Source: Schizophyllum amplum
Taxonomy: Eukaryota; Basidiomycota; Agaricomycetes; Agaricales; Schizophyllaceae
Assembly: GCA_007026445.1 (NCBI GenBank)
Contig: VDMD01000002.1
Span: 868,001 to 932,000 of the forward strand
Direction: 5' to 3'
DNA length: 64,000 bases
This document shows, one piece after another, positions 34,745-44,845 of this stretch. Position 1 is the first letter of the stretch, and each line of letters starts with the position of its first letter. The notes beneath the pieces were generated by a model. The model saw only the letters and a program-made list of their open reading frames with translations, had not been told where the DNA came from and did not search any database. Both the position numbers and the translations under genes were made by a program.

Positions 34745-35167
34745 TCAAAGGCCACACGCGCTGGCATCCAACTGGGTCACCGACGCATCGACGGACCCCT
34801 TCTCCGCCGAGCGCCCGTTGGTCAACTCGTCGAGCGCCGTCTGAGCGATATTGAACCCGTTGCCGGCCTGGTCGATGGCCGTCACAGCGATCGAGCGCGT
34901 GGTCCCGAACTCGTCCGTCCACGACAGCTGCCAGCACGTTCCGCACTGCGGGGACGCGTGATAGACGCCGCCCATCGCGCCGATGTGCGGGAAGTTGGGC
35001 AACGAGCCGTAGGTCGAGTACCCGCGGGTGAGGAGGCCGTAGTCGCCGTCCGAGCAGGCGACGTTGGCGAGCGAGTTGTCCGCGACGTCGTAGCCGGGGT
35101 CGTATCGCACGGTCGTGGCTGCGGCGGCAGAGATGAGGGCGGTGAGGGTGGCGAGGGTGAAGCGCAT
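34745..35167 (-). CDS. Cerato-platanin, small secreted protein 3
   Basis: 140 residues from Met 35167. Signal peptide LATLTALISAAAA, then TTVRYDPGYDVADNSLANVA, CSDGDYGLLTRGYSTYGSLP, FPHIGAMGGVYHASPQCGTC, WQLSWTDEFGTTRSIAVTAI, and the end TQLDASACGL. Four cysteines conserved. It is nearer to copy 1 (21746-22174, 12 kb away on the opposite strand) than to its tandem neighbour copy 2. A TATATAAG on the minus strand (plus coordinates 35228-35235) lies about 60 bp upstream of the start. Confidence 0.95.
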   Translation of the reverse strand: MRFTLATLTALISAAAATTVRYDPGYDVADNSLANVACSDGDYGLLTRGYSTYGSLPNFPHIGAMGGVYHASPQCGTCWQLSWTDEFGTTRSIAVTAIDQAGNGFNIAQTALDELTNGRSAEKGSVDASVTQLDASACGL

Positions 35168-36039
35168 GGTGAGGTGGGAGAGGCGGAACTGGATGCTCAA
35201 TGCTCCTAACAGGCTGCGTTTCCTACCCTTATATACTCATAGCGCCTGCCAGCTTCATGTCCTTGCACCCGCGGCCGATGCAGTACCTCGGGGATAGCAA
35301 GTCGTATGCTGTGCTCCCCCACCGTGCGCGCAGAACCTCCCAGACGGTGCTTCCCGACGTTTACGATCGTGCGCGCCTGCAGTTCGAGGCCCGACGGCTC
35401 GGTCTGGGAGATGAGCGGCATTCCTGGCATTCAGATAACCTCGAGAAGCGATGCATGGCGGCTTCGAAGGGCCGAGTACTGACGCATCCTTCCGGTCAGC
35501 AGTATCCAGGGTGGTTGGCGCAAATGAGCGGCTGCTTCAGCTGCTCAGATGTGCAGATCATGCATAGGAAGAAGCAGTGAGGTGGGTGAACCTGAGGCGG
35601 CTGACTTGCTGTCAACTCTATATTATACTATATACTTAGATCGGCCAACTTGAAAATCCTACCGTGGACAAGTGACCAAACATGCCACAACAGTACATTT
35701 TCTGCCTTTTTTGGACGGTGCGGTTTTGATCCCGTCCTATTGTTCGCTCTTCTTGGATGGGCTGGGATGTCTGCCCGCCGTTTCCAAGCCGAGCGTCTCC
35801 AGGACGACTGTCGCTGCTACGCGACTTTCCTTCTCGCATAGTAAATTTATCGTCGTAAAAGGCAAATTTCGCGTCGTCATGCGAGCGAGCGTTACTGGAT
35901 TGCCGTCTGCGTCGATTGCTCTCGCTCCGCCGCCTCTATATAGTATGGCCGCCCGTGATAGACTCCCATCATCTCGACGCACCAGCATCAGCAGGACACG
36001 CATACTTCCTACGCCCTCAGCCACCGCAACGAAACAATC
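35168..36039. promoter_or_regulatory. Divergent upstream region of cerato-platanin 3 and a small basic protein
   Basis: Two core promoters are visible: TATATAAG on the minus strand at 35228-35235 for the cerato-platanin, and TATATAG at 35937-35943, 97 bp before the ATG at 36040. An A/T-rich stretch (TATATTATACTATATACTTA) lies at about 35618-35638. No gene between them is supported. Confidence 0.55.
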
Positions 36040-36264
36040 ATGTTCTCTTCTACCACTCCGGCCTTCTCCGTGCCCACGACCTTCATCTCGTTCGGCGCCG
36101 CACAATCTCCGCGCGAGACATACAATATGTACAGGGACGCGAGCCAGGTGCTCCGTCCCTCTACCAACCTCCCGCAGCCGCGCCGGGCCTCGGTGTCGAG
36201 CATTAGCTCCACCCCCAGCGCGAAGAGCAGAAGCGGCTTGAAAAAGCTCTTCGGCGCCATCTAG
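36040..36264 (+). CDS. Small basic hypothetical protein (74 residues)
   Basis: Not recognised. The open frame MFSSTTPAFSVPTTFISFGA to SGLKKLFGAI has a well-placed TATA box about 100 bp upstream and a C/A-rich leader, so I think it is a real small gene. The composition is Ser/Thr/Pro/Arg-rich with PRRASVSSISSTPSAKSR near the end, a possible phosphorylated basic stretch, and a short amphipathic C-terminus KKLFGAI. No signal peptide and no cysteine. It could also be the first exon of a longer gene, though the stop at 36262-36264 has no obvious splice bypass. Confidence 0.5.
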   Translation: MFSSTTPAFSVPTTFISFGAAQSPRETYNMYRDASQVLRPSTNLPQPRRASVSSISSTPSAKSRSGLKKLFGAI

Positions 36265-36734
36265 ATTAGGACTGCCCCTGCTGAGCGCGGCCTGCCGCCT
36301 CGGTCTCTCCAGTCCTTCGCCTACCCGCAGGCCAACAGCCGGTCCCAGCGAATCGATACTTCGCCAGCCCTCGTACACCCTCGCATCCGGTCGAGCACAG
36401 CTCCCGGTAAGCGCACAGATGTTGCACCGACATCGCACATCGCGCAAGATCCACGACTCACGTCCCACAACTGCATACGACGCCCGGAGGCTACGATCCC
36501 TTCACGACTCAGGCTACGATACATAATTCTCATGGTCGATGCCAGACATTCTTGTCACAAAATTCTGATTATACGTGCCTCATACGAGCATACGAGCATG
36601 TGCATATAGCGTAGAAATACAGTAGGATATGTACACAGACGAAAACATAACACGACAGAATGATTCCAAACACCCAGATGTGATCAAGAGCAAGAGCCTG
36701 AGAGCTGGTCGAAAGAGGTACTACGACTGCAAGT
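36265..36734. other. Intergenic region downstream of the small basic protein
   Basis: Convergent 3' flanks of the small gene and the coiled-coil gene. The last 200 bp are A/T-rich. No gene seen. Confidence 0.4.
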
Positions 36735-37837
36735 CTACTGTGGAGACGGGTCGAGGACGATAGCGGCGTGCCTTGGCTTGCCCGACAGTGAGGGGCCTAC
36801 GTCGCATGCAGTAGAGCGGGATTGGAGGGTATCCTCGTCGACGTCCATGGGAGTCTGTTCGAATGATAACGGCGTGCTACTAGGGCGGGCGATGGGTATA
36901 GGCAGCCCACCAGAAGCAACGACAGGCAGCGACATCGGTCGCGCGGGCGGCGTCGCGGGCCCGGAAAGGAAGCGATGCAGCTCGTCGCATGAGGAAGCGA
37001 GTCGTGCTGCAGCCGCATTGAGTGAGCCAGCAGAGGCGCGGATGGGGGTGGGGGCAGCTGGCGGTATGACGGCGGCATGCGGTGCTGGTTCTGGTGGCTG
37101 CATCAGGGTCGCAAGGCCCGCCGGTGCCGACTGCGTGCGCGGTACTCTGCGGGACCGGCAGGATGACGACCGCAGTGACTCCTGCGACGACGGCGGCATA
37201 GATGGCGCTTTGCTGGTATAGACCGACTCCAGGTCGTCCACAAGCGTCTCCGTAGAAGACGCATACGGGTGTACGCGTCGGCTCCGAGCCTGCCCTGGCG
37301 TCGACGGCAACGTCTCCATACGCTTGCGCCTAGGCGGGCGCGGCCCTTGAAGGCTCCCCGAGGCCACCTGCTGCAGGGCAGCCATCTCGCGCGCCTTCAT
37401 GCGCAAGCATATCCGTTCGAGCGCATCCTTCTCGTCACGGACGCGGCCGGCATGGTCCTCGAGACGCTGTAGCTGAGCCTTGAGCTGTGCGTTCTCCGCG
37501 CATAGGGTGGCGTTGCGCTGGATGAGCTGCATGTTCTCTTCACGCGTAACTGCGGCTGCGGTACGCTCATTGATGAGCGCGGTCTTTAGCGTAGCGAGGT
37601 GCTGCGTGGAACGTGTGAAGAGCCCACGGAGAGCGATGAGGGTGTTGTCGATCATAGATATGGGCATGGAGGGGATGTTATCAATGTCGAGCATAGGCTG
37701 GCAGGGACCTGGGCGAGCGGTCTGCCGAGGGGTGCATTAGGGTCCGCGGAGAAGCAAGATCACGGAGACAAAGAACGCACCGTGGAACTGGACGTAGCGT
37801 TGCGAGAGACCTTGACGGGCTTGTTCTGGGTGTTCAT
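36735..37837 (-). CDS. Coiled-coil protein of unknown function
   Basis: 339 residues if exon 1 (37781-37837, NTQNKPVKVSRNATSSST) is spliced to 36735-37697; without it the first Met is at 37694. Residues about 35-130 are a predicted coiled coil (LATLKTALINERTAAAVTRE, ENAQLKAQLQRLEDHAGRVR) followed by a basic patch PRPPRRKRMETLPSTP and a long Ser/Pro-rich disordered region with an RSRRVPR motif. The end is acidic then basic. The plan (N-terminal coiled coil, then basic and disordered region) is like shugoshin and several other cell-division or transcription regulators, but no signature lets me name it. Function not assigned. Confidence 0.65.
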
Positions 37838-38582
37838 ACGAGCAAAGCAGCGGTGTAGATAGATACTGTTGTCCAAGACGAGCGGGCAGAGAGCCAACCG
37901 GTGGTCTCCCTTAAGTTAGCGATGAAGGTGGGCGAGAGTCGGTTGCTCTTCTGCGCTCCCGGGCGAGATAAGTACGCCACTTGAATGACAAGTGGACAAT
38001 TGGAAACGGGATGCATCATTTCGGTGCGGGGACAGCGCGTCCGATGCTGTATTGCGGCTGGTGACTGTGATGAGGGAGGACAATAAGGTCAATATACCGG
38101 CTCGGGTGCAAAGTGCTAGGAACCCTACTTCCCCCCGCGCGGTTGATTCTGAAGGGAAAGCCGCATTAGGGCCACAATGCAAAGTGTCGTTAGGATGTAT
38201 GCAGACGTAAGTGGCCTATTGTCTTCGTGGCGGGCCGCATGGAGGAAAGAGAACAATAAGATACTGACGCGTGCCGGGCCGAGTCATACCTTATCGCCGC
38301 GCTTATACACTCGCGTCCGGACGCGACGCGTCTGGGTACCCGACGCGCTCATGACTCGCGGCGGACATGGGACTCATGTAAAGCATTCGGAAGCGAGACG
38401 TAGCAACATGTTATCGGCATCGATACCGTTCTGACGGACTGTGGTCACGATTTCATTGCAATGTCTTCCCAGCCGTAGAAGTATGTGAACGATTATGCTG
38501 AGGAAGCATTACGACCCGGGAAGCCGTACCACAGCAAAAGTGTTCTAGTATGCAAGAATCAGTTAGCGACTTCGACGGGCAA
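37838..38582. other. Intergenic region upstream of the coiled-coil gene
   Basis: No coding signal in 745 bp. GC-rich CG-repeated words (ACGCGTC, GACGCG) near 38318-38350 are noted without interpretation. Confidence 0.4.
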
Positions 38583-38954
38583 TTATTCACGCACGGGATC
38601 CAGAATACTTCCGCGAGGGAGAAAGACGTTGAAGCCCACAATCAAATCGGGATAGCCCCGGAAAAGCTCCACGACGCGGTCGACGCACTGGCGGATGTCA
38701 ATACTGAAAACAATACTGGGTGAGCAAGTGCTTGAGCGCTCGGTAGGCCGCACGCACCTCTGGTTCTTAAGATCCTTCATAGCATCCAAAAACTCGCGGT
38801 ATACCTCTGGCCGGTCTCGAAAGCAAGCCTTCACTGTATCAAGGTAGCTCAGAGCGTCAGAGACATCCAGATCCGTCCCCAGAGGGGGAGTGGGCGGTGG
38901 TCCCCTGGAAGAGGTCGATTCGTCGCGCGACGTGTGAGCAGCGCGCTGGTCCAT
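38583..38954 (-). CDS. Stand-alone PAH-domain protein
   Basis: 105 residues: exon 1 38758-38954, 54 nt intron 38704-38757, exon 2 38583-38703. After a Ser/Thr/Pro-rich N-terminus it reads LDVSDALSYLDTVKACFRDR, PEVYREFLDAMKDLKNQ, then across the intron SIDIRQCVDRVVELFRGYPD and LIVGFNVFLPRG. This is one paired amphipathic helix (PAH) domain of the Sin3 type, which binds short helices of transcription repressors. Sin3 itself is over a thousand residues with three or four PAH domains and an HDAC-interaction region; none of that is present, and the protein ends 10 residues after the domain. The intron is stop-free and a multiple of three, so a retained-intron product would add 18 residues inside the domain. 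Confidence 0.85.
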   Translation of the reverse strand: MDQRAAHTSRDESTSSRGPPPTPPLGTDLDVSDALSYLDTVKACFRDRPEVYREFLDAMKDLKNQRCVRPTERSSTCSPSIVFSIDIRQCVDRVVELFRGYPDLIVGFNVFLPRGSILDPVRE

Positions 38955-39122
38955 GATGGGGGCTAATTACAAGTGTGCAGGCGGGGGGGCTGGAGTTTGG
39001 CGCCTATCAAGTATTCTCACGCGCAAAACAGTCTTGTTGTTTCCGCTATGACTCATCACAGCATGTGCGTGCATAGAAAGGATTGCGGTTCCGAAGTCGC
39101 GATAAACAAGCGACTCCCCAGC

Positions 39123-40677
39123 TCATAGCTCCCGCACCTCATCCGCATCCCCAAAGAAGATAGACCCGTCCATATCCTCGTCGTCCTCCGCTGCAGTCCC
39201 AGGAAGATCCCCTGCGGCATGCAACGCTTGGCTCAGAGCCATCATGCCCCCACCGTCGTCCATATCGTCGTCCTCGTCGTCTTCTTCACCGCCAAGAAAC
39301 AGAGGCTCCCGCGGCGGGTCGTCAAATAACGGGACAGGCGGCAGCATACGCCCGTCGCGTGAAGTTGTCGGGGCAACGCTGCCGTCCCGAGATGATGCAA
39401 GGGCAGCGCTGCCATCGCGCGCAGAGCGTGGCGCTGGTGACAAGCCGCGCGGGCCAGGCGTTAGGCTGCGGCGGTCGTCCGGGTCCGGCAAGAACAGCGG
39501 GGTGCGCGCTCGCTGCGTGCCGGGAGGCGCGACACTCGTCTCGCGGTCGAACGGCAGGAGCGATATCGCGCGGGGCGGCGCGACAGATCCAGCACGTGAG
39601 GGGGCACCGGACGCGCTACGAATCTTCGGCCAGGGCTCGACGACCACACAGAGGCAGTGACCGAATATGCTGAAGCCTTGATATCGGAGCTGCAGTAAGG
39701 GCTTCGGTTTCTCTTCCTCGTCTTCCACTAAGTCAAACACGGAGGGCTGCTCGTCTGGCGGCGGTGACGCTGGCGGCATCGCTGCAGGGGCTTCCGACAT
39801 GTCAACGTCCTGGTCAGGCTCCTCGACCTGATCAGGTTTCTCGTCCTGAACATGTTCCTCGACCTGTGTCGGAGGTGGAGCAGACGATTCAGGGGCATCG
39901 TCAGTCTCCATGTCGTCCACATCTTCGGTGTATGTTGCGACTGCAGCCTTACGATTCCGCTGTGAGCGTCGCGGTGCGGCAGAGTTAGGAAGATGTTCGT
40001 CCTCAACGTCTTCATCTGACGTCACAGCCAGCTCTTCGTCTTCGTCGGCGCGCGCCTTCCCCTTCGTTTTCTGCCGCTTCAGCGCGCGCGGCGCTTTCGA
40101 CCGTGCCTTGCGCTTCGATGGCCCTTGTGCGGGCGTGGGAGCAGGAGGAGGAGGGGCGGGCTTAGCAGGCGGCGCTGCGACGAATTGTCTCGTCTGGGGA
40201 TAGTTGAGGTCTGGTATGGGACTTGGCAAGCGCGGTTCGCACCTTGATGAGTACGGAGTGCGGATGCGTCTTGCGCAGAAAATATGCGAACTGGTAGGAG
40301 TCTTCGGGCGATGAGATACGATAGCGGGTGATGTATGCAGCACGCACCCCCGCGATGGGTGTCCAACGTGAGCTTCTTGGCTCCTGCCGTGCTCTGGGTC
40401 GCCTCCGCCTCTGCGCGAAGCTTGGGGACAATGCTGGAGGTTCCGGTGAGAATAATACTTGAGTTGAGTATGGGACGAGCGCACTGTGGCCTCAAGTCCG
40501 CTAGCACATGTTGCAGGATGTGGTCGTTCATCCAATCGAGATGGCGCTCGTCGAGATACACCTGGTAGGACGGTCGGACATGCAGGGAATCCGCCCGGGA
40601 TGTTCATTTACATAGAGCGGCAGTATGTTCCTGTCCGAGATCTTGAGGTAATACGCATTTCGTGCGTGGAAGGGCAT
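39123..40677 (-). CDS. Acidic nuclear-type protein of unknown function
   Basis: Unrecognised. Spliced N-terminal half: MPFHARNAYYLKISDRNILP, then YVYLDERHLDWMNDHILQHV, LADLRPHIVPKLRAEAEATQ, LTLDTHRGDSYQFAYFLRKT and HPHSVLIKTRQFVAAPPA, using four short GT-AG introns. The second half is low complexity: Pro/Ala run, basic patch KRKARSKAPRALKRQKTKGK (nuclear localisation-like), Asp/Glu-rich blocks, a conserved-looking LLQLRYQGFSIFGHCLCVVV with EPWPK, then Ser/Arg/Asp repeats of the type ARDGS/SRDGS and an acidic end with GGEEDDEDDDMDDGG. Composition points to a chromatin or kinetochore-associated protein, by inference only. An upstream in-frame Met at 40770 would add 31 residues. Confidence 0.7.
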
Positions 40678-40884
40678 AGTGGTGGACACTGGAAGGGATG
40701 AAGCAAAGAGGGAGACCGCACGTGATTCCCGCGACGCGCCCATTGTTCGAATAAATTCTGCCACTTCCACGGTCTTTTTCCAGCAGGCACGTCCAGAAAT
40801 CGTACTTTTACATTACTTCCTACTTCAATCAACTGTCCAACAATCCTAGATTGTACATCACCAGCGTGTAGTCCATGCCATTGC

Positions 40885-42363
40885 CTACAGAGGCTCTGCG
40901 GCCACGTCCGGCCCCGAGATCATGACCTTGATGACGCTCTTGCCGTCCGGCCCCTTGCCCTTGCGGTTGACCTCGAACGCCTCCGCAGCCTGCTCAAAGC
41001 CGAATCTGGAGGATTGTCAGTTACCCGTCGACGGTCCTTGTATCTAGAGCGCACCTATGAGAGACGAGCGGCTTGAGGTCGATTTTCCTGTCGCGAACAA
41101 AAGCGATGCCCAGCTTGTAGGCTCCCGGCTATCGTGACGGTCAGTGTGTGAAGTTGGAGGATGAGCGCCGCACTCACGCCGTAGCGGAAGGAGCCCTTGA
41201 CGGTCATTTCCTTCGCGGCGATGGTGCCGATATCGACAACGACCTGGGGCGTGCCCATGCCCACCTGGATGAAAGTGCCACCAGTCCGTGTCACGTATAT
41301 ACCGGTCTGAATAGACACCTCCGCGCCGCTGGCCTCAATGACTAGGTCGATGGCGTCTGGGCCGCGATCGGTGATACCGAGCTGCTGCATCATCTCCTGC
41401 GCGTTGCGCTTCGAGTACTCGATCCGGCTCTCGCCCTCGCGCATCTTAGCAGGCATGTAGACGTCCGTCGCTGCGTACTTCTTTGCGAACTCGAGGCGCT
41501 CGGGGATGATGTCGACGCCGATAACGCGCGACGCGCCGATAGCCTTCGCAGTCGCCATGCAGAGGAGGCCGACGGGTCCGCATCCGAAGACGACGACGGA
41601 TTGCGACGCTTGGAATTGGCCGAGCTTAGCGACGGAGTGCACGCCGACGGAGAGGGGCTCAATGAGGGCGCCATCCTCGAGGGACATGCTTTCAGGGAGC
41701 TTGTAGACGAGGTGGGCGGGGACTTGGTAGTAGCGCGCGAGGGTGCCATCGTAGGGTGGGGTGGCAGCGAAGACGACGTCGGGGCAGAGGTTGTACTTGC
41801 CGGACTTGCAAGCATCGCAAGAACCTAGAAGAGATCGGTATCCATCGCAGCTAGGATCGAGGAGGGCGCGTACCACAAGTCGCGCCCGGCTCGACAGCAA
41901 CGCGATCGCCCGGCTTGACGCTGGTGACTTTAGAGCCGACTGGGTGATGTCAGATGAAGTATCTTGGTCAGGAGGACGTGCGCACCTTCGTGTATCACAC
42001 CAGAAGATTCATGTCCGAGGACCTGGAGGACGTTTAATCAATGCGGCACAAGACAAGCTAGCCCTCAGGCCTCACCATCGGTCCTGTTACAACGAAGTCG
42101 CCGATGCGACCATGGGTGAGATAATGCGCCTGCCAAAGCGGTCAGAACTGTTGCTTGCCGCACTGGTCATCGCCCTACATCAGAGCCGCAAATTCCTGAA
42201 TTTGGTTACCATGAACATGCGCCTAAACTAGAGGTCATAAGAGGCGCGCACCCGTCTTCTTGATTGCGACGATGACCTCCCCAGGTCCCGCTTTCGGAAC
42301 AGGACGCTGCTCATATTTGGTGTTCTCGATGCCGAGGAGGACGAAAGAGGGGTTGTCGGACAT
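40885..42363 (-). CDS. Sorbitol/xylitol dehydrogenase family zinc alcohol dehydrogenase
   Basis: NAD-dependent medium-chain polyol dehydrogenase, probably in pentose/polyol catabolism (xylitol to xylulose or sorbitol to fructose). Exons give NPSFVLLGIENTKYEQRPVP, GICGSD (catalytic-zinc Cys), HYLTHGRIGDFVVTGPMVLG followed by HESSGVI (catalytic His and Glu), VKPGDRVAVEPGATC, and the structural-zinc loop CDACKSGKYNLC. The coenzyme-binding part has VVVFGCGPVGLLCMATAKAI and VIGVDIIPERLEFAKKYAAT with Asp after the second strand, favouring NAD over NADP. It ends SVIKVMISGPDVAAEPL. Xylitol and sorbitol specificity cannot be separated by eye. Divergent from the kinase gene at 42941. Confidence 0.93.
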
Positions 42364-42940
42364 GGCGGTAAGAGTATTGAGGTGCGCCGAGGAAAAGGCG
42401 GGGAGCTCTTATAAGTAGAGGATCGCGGTCCGGGCTCTCCTCCGGCCATATGATATGCCTATGTTCCTGCCCCAGGCCTCCCCAGAGTCCCCGCATCCGC
42501 TAGTTTGGCGTCCGGGGTACAAGTCGTCGACGGCGGTGAGGTCGAGCACCATCCAGCGCGCAGTCCCCATGGCGGAGTTCTGGCAGGCGAAGGCGCACGA
42601 CCCAATTAAAGCGTCAACAGTCGCCCCTGAGTTGCCCCTGAGTGCGCCGCCTTATAAGCGTACACACGGACAAACAAGCGCTCCTTGCCTCCTTGCCTTC
42701 TACCTCCATCTTCGTTTCGTTGCAGGTTGATCCTCGCACTTCTATCCTCAGCGGGCTCTGAACTTTACGCGTCCCGAACACACACACGCTATTTCCTGCG
42801 GATCGCTTTTTCTTCGACTTCACTGCGTCTCCGCATCTTTCTTGTGCTGCAAAGTACGCGTTGATCGCTGCTGTCTCCGCCCTATCGCTGGTTCCTCTCA
42901 ACGCCCGTCCTCTCGCTTGCCGCTCTTGAATCTACCCGCT
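42364..42940. promoter_or_regulatory. Divergent intergenic region between polyol dehydrogenase and kinase
   Basis: 577 bp shared 5' flank. On the dehydrogenase side there is TATAAG on the minus strand (complement of CTTATA at about 42409-42414), 46 bp upstream. On the kinase side, CCTTATAAGCG at about 42651 could be a distal TATA, followed by C/T-rich sequence. No gene seen. Confidence 0.5.
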
Positions 42941-44662
42941 ATGCCTGGCACTGACGTCGACAACATGCCTGACTTCACTGGCCGCTCCATAGACAACGGA
43001 CGGCTCCTCATTCTTGACTCTCTGGGATGCGGCGCATTCGGGAAGGTCAGCATATATGCAAAGTACTGGGGCATGGGTCTGAACTACTGAAAAGGTCTAT
43101 CGATGCTGCGACGTGTCCTCCAAGAAAGAGCGTTCCTTCAATGCTGTAAAGATACTCAAGAAGCCTAAAGCACGCTCTCGTCAAGAACGATATCAGGCTC
43201 ACGAGCTCGCTCTTCATCACCGTGTCAGCGGGCACCCCTCTATCGTCGCTTTCCACCGAGTCATCACGGACTCCAAGCACGTCTATGTTATTCTGGACCT
43301 TTGCGACGGCGGCGACCTGTTCAGTGCGATAACAGAGCGGAATCTCTACTTCGGCAATGATTCTCTCATCAAGGAGGTCTTCCTGCAGATTCTAGATGCT
43401 GTTCATCACTGTCATTCGAAGGGGGTATACCACCGAGACTTGAAGCCTGAGAACATCTTCTGCTCGAAGGATGGCGCGACCATGTACATCGGCGATTTTG
43501 GGCTGGCTACGGACAAGGAGATCTCCAAGGATCACGGTTGCGGGAGCAAGTTCTACATGAGCCCTGGTGCGTCTTGACAGCTTTTATCCTTTGTATATTC
43601 GACCAACAACGCTTCAGAGTGCATCGGCAAGGAGATTGTGCTTCCAGAGTTCTCGAACGCCAGGAGTGATGTCTGGTCTCTAGGCGTAGTCCTCACGAAC
43701 TTAGTGTCCGGTCGTAATCCCTGGGGTATGTGCTCACATCTATCACGTCTCCTTAAGCTGACGATGGACAAGGTTATGCTGTCTCTTCGGACGACTGCTT
43801 TGCTGCTTACATGCGCGACCCTAACTTCCTGCTCTCGGTTCTGCCGATATCTCAAGCGGCAAATAACGTTCTCAAGCGCATATTCGTCCTCAATCCTCTC
43901 CGCCGCATCTCTCTACAGGTGCTTCGGATGGAGATTGAAGCCATCTCGACTTTCTACGCAACTGACGTCGAGCTTAGTGCGCGCGAAGCGTCTCTCGACG
44001 GGATAGACGCGCCGGTCGAAGCCTCAGCTGAGGACAAGGGCGATCTAGCTTCATCGGTTCCGGCGTCGGACGAGCACTACATGTACCCGAGCCCTACGGA
44101 TGAGGCGTTCGCCATTCCCGACGCTGCTGTCATCCAAATTATCGACCTCCTGCCTCACCCTTCGTCAGACATCGAGCCTGACAGTACGGCGGTCGAGCCC
44201 GACACCAATCACGTGCAAGATGACATCCTCCCTGCGAGTCCCGTCAATCAACATGCCGAGACTCTGTCCGACAACGCCGTCGCCTTGCTGTTCCCACCTC
44301 GCAGCGCCTTCGATGCCCGGTCTGGTTCGACAACGAGCTCCGCCGACAGTGAGGCGCCGATCACACCGGCGACGCTCCCCGTCGCGGACGACGTCGAGAT
44401 CCCAGACTTCGCTGAGGGCGAGGGCTTGGGATCGTCGTCAGCGTTCCTCGACGGGACGGACATCTACGACGTTACTGCAACCCTGCGGTCCAAGCCAGGC
44501 AAGCCTTCGCCTCTTGCAGACGGGGTCACGCTTGCCGATGACGAGGTCGACTCTCCGGATTTCGGCTCGATGAAGAAGCCGAGGGGGCTGTCGTTCTCCA
44601 AGCTGTTTACCAAGAGACCGTTCTCGAGGATTCGCAACATTGGCAAGCAGGCATCGAACTGA
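42941..44662 (+). CDS. Serine/threonine protein kinase, Ran1/Pat1-like
   Basis: 524-residue protein kinase from exons 42941-43045, 43095-43566, 43618-43725 and 43773-44662. Kinase domain fills about residues 15-300: LLILDSLGCGAFGKVYRC (glycine loop), FNAVKILKK (ATP lysine), VYVILDLCDGGDLFSAITER, HRDLKPENIF (catalytic loop), IGDFGLATDKE (DFG), CGSKFYMSPECIG (activation segment), DVWSLGVVLTNLVSGRNPWG. The DLCDGGDLF and CGSKFYMSPE pattern suits the Ran1/Pat1-Sks1-Vhs1 group, which controls meiosis, nutrient or glucose responses in yeasts. The C-terminal 200 residues are acidic and disordered, ending in a basic segment (LSFSKLFTKRPFSRIRNIGK). Subfamily assignment is less sure than kinase identity. 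Confidence 0.93.
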
Positions 44663-44845
44663 GGCGGGGGAGAAGGGGCTTTGAAGGGGGGCATCAACGG
44701 ACAGGATGCGGACCTTTCGCGGACTTGATGACACAGTCGGACGCTGCAGCGATAAAGCACACCATGTATCATACAACATTCTCTTTTATACTACGCCTGC
44801 TGGCGGGCAACGAGGCAGAAACACTCTGGGATTCTCGATTTCAAC

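Noticed and set aside
35737..36468. 243-codon minus-strand frame opposite the small basic protein
   Set aside because: No domain or signal; it crosses both the TATA box and the coding frame of the small plus-strand gene, which has the better promoter context.
40560..40620. Frameshift in the acidic protein gene between ILPLY and VYLDERH
   Set aside because: A 50 nt GT-AG intron (GTAAAT to ACCAG) joins the two frames exactly.
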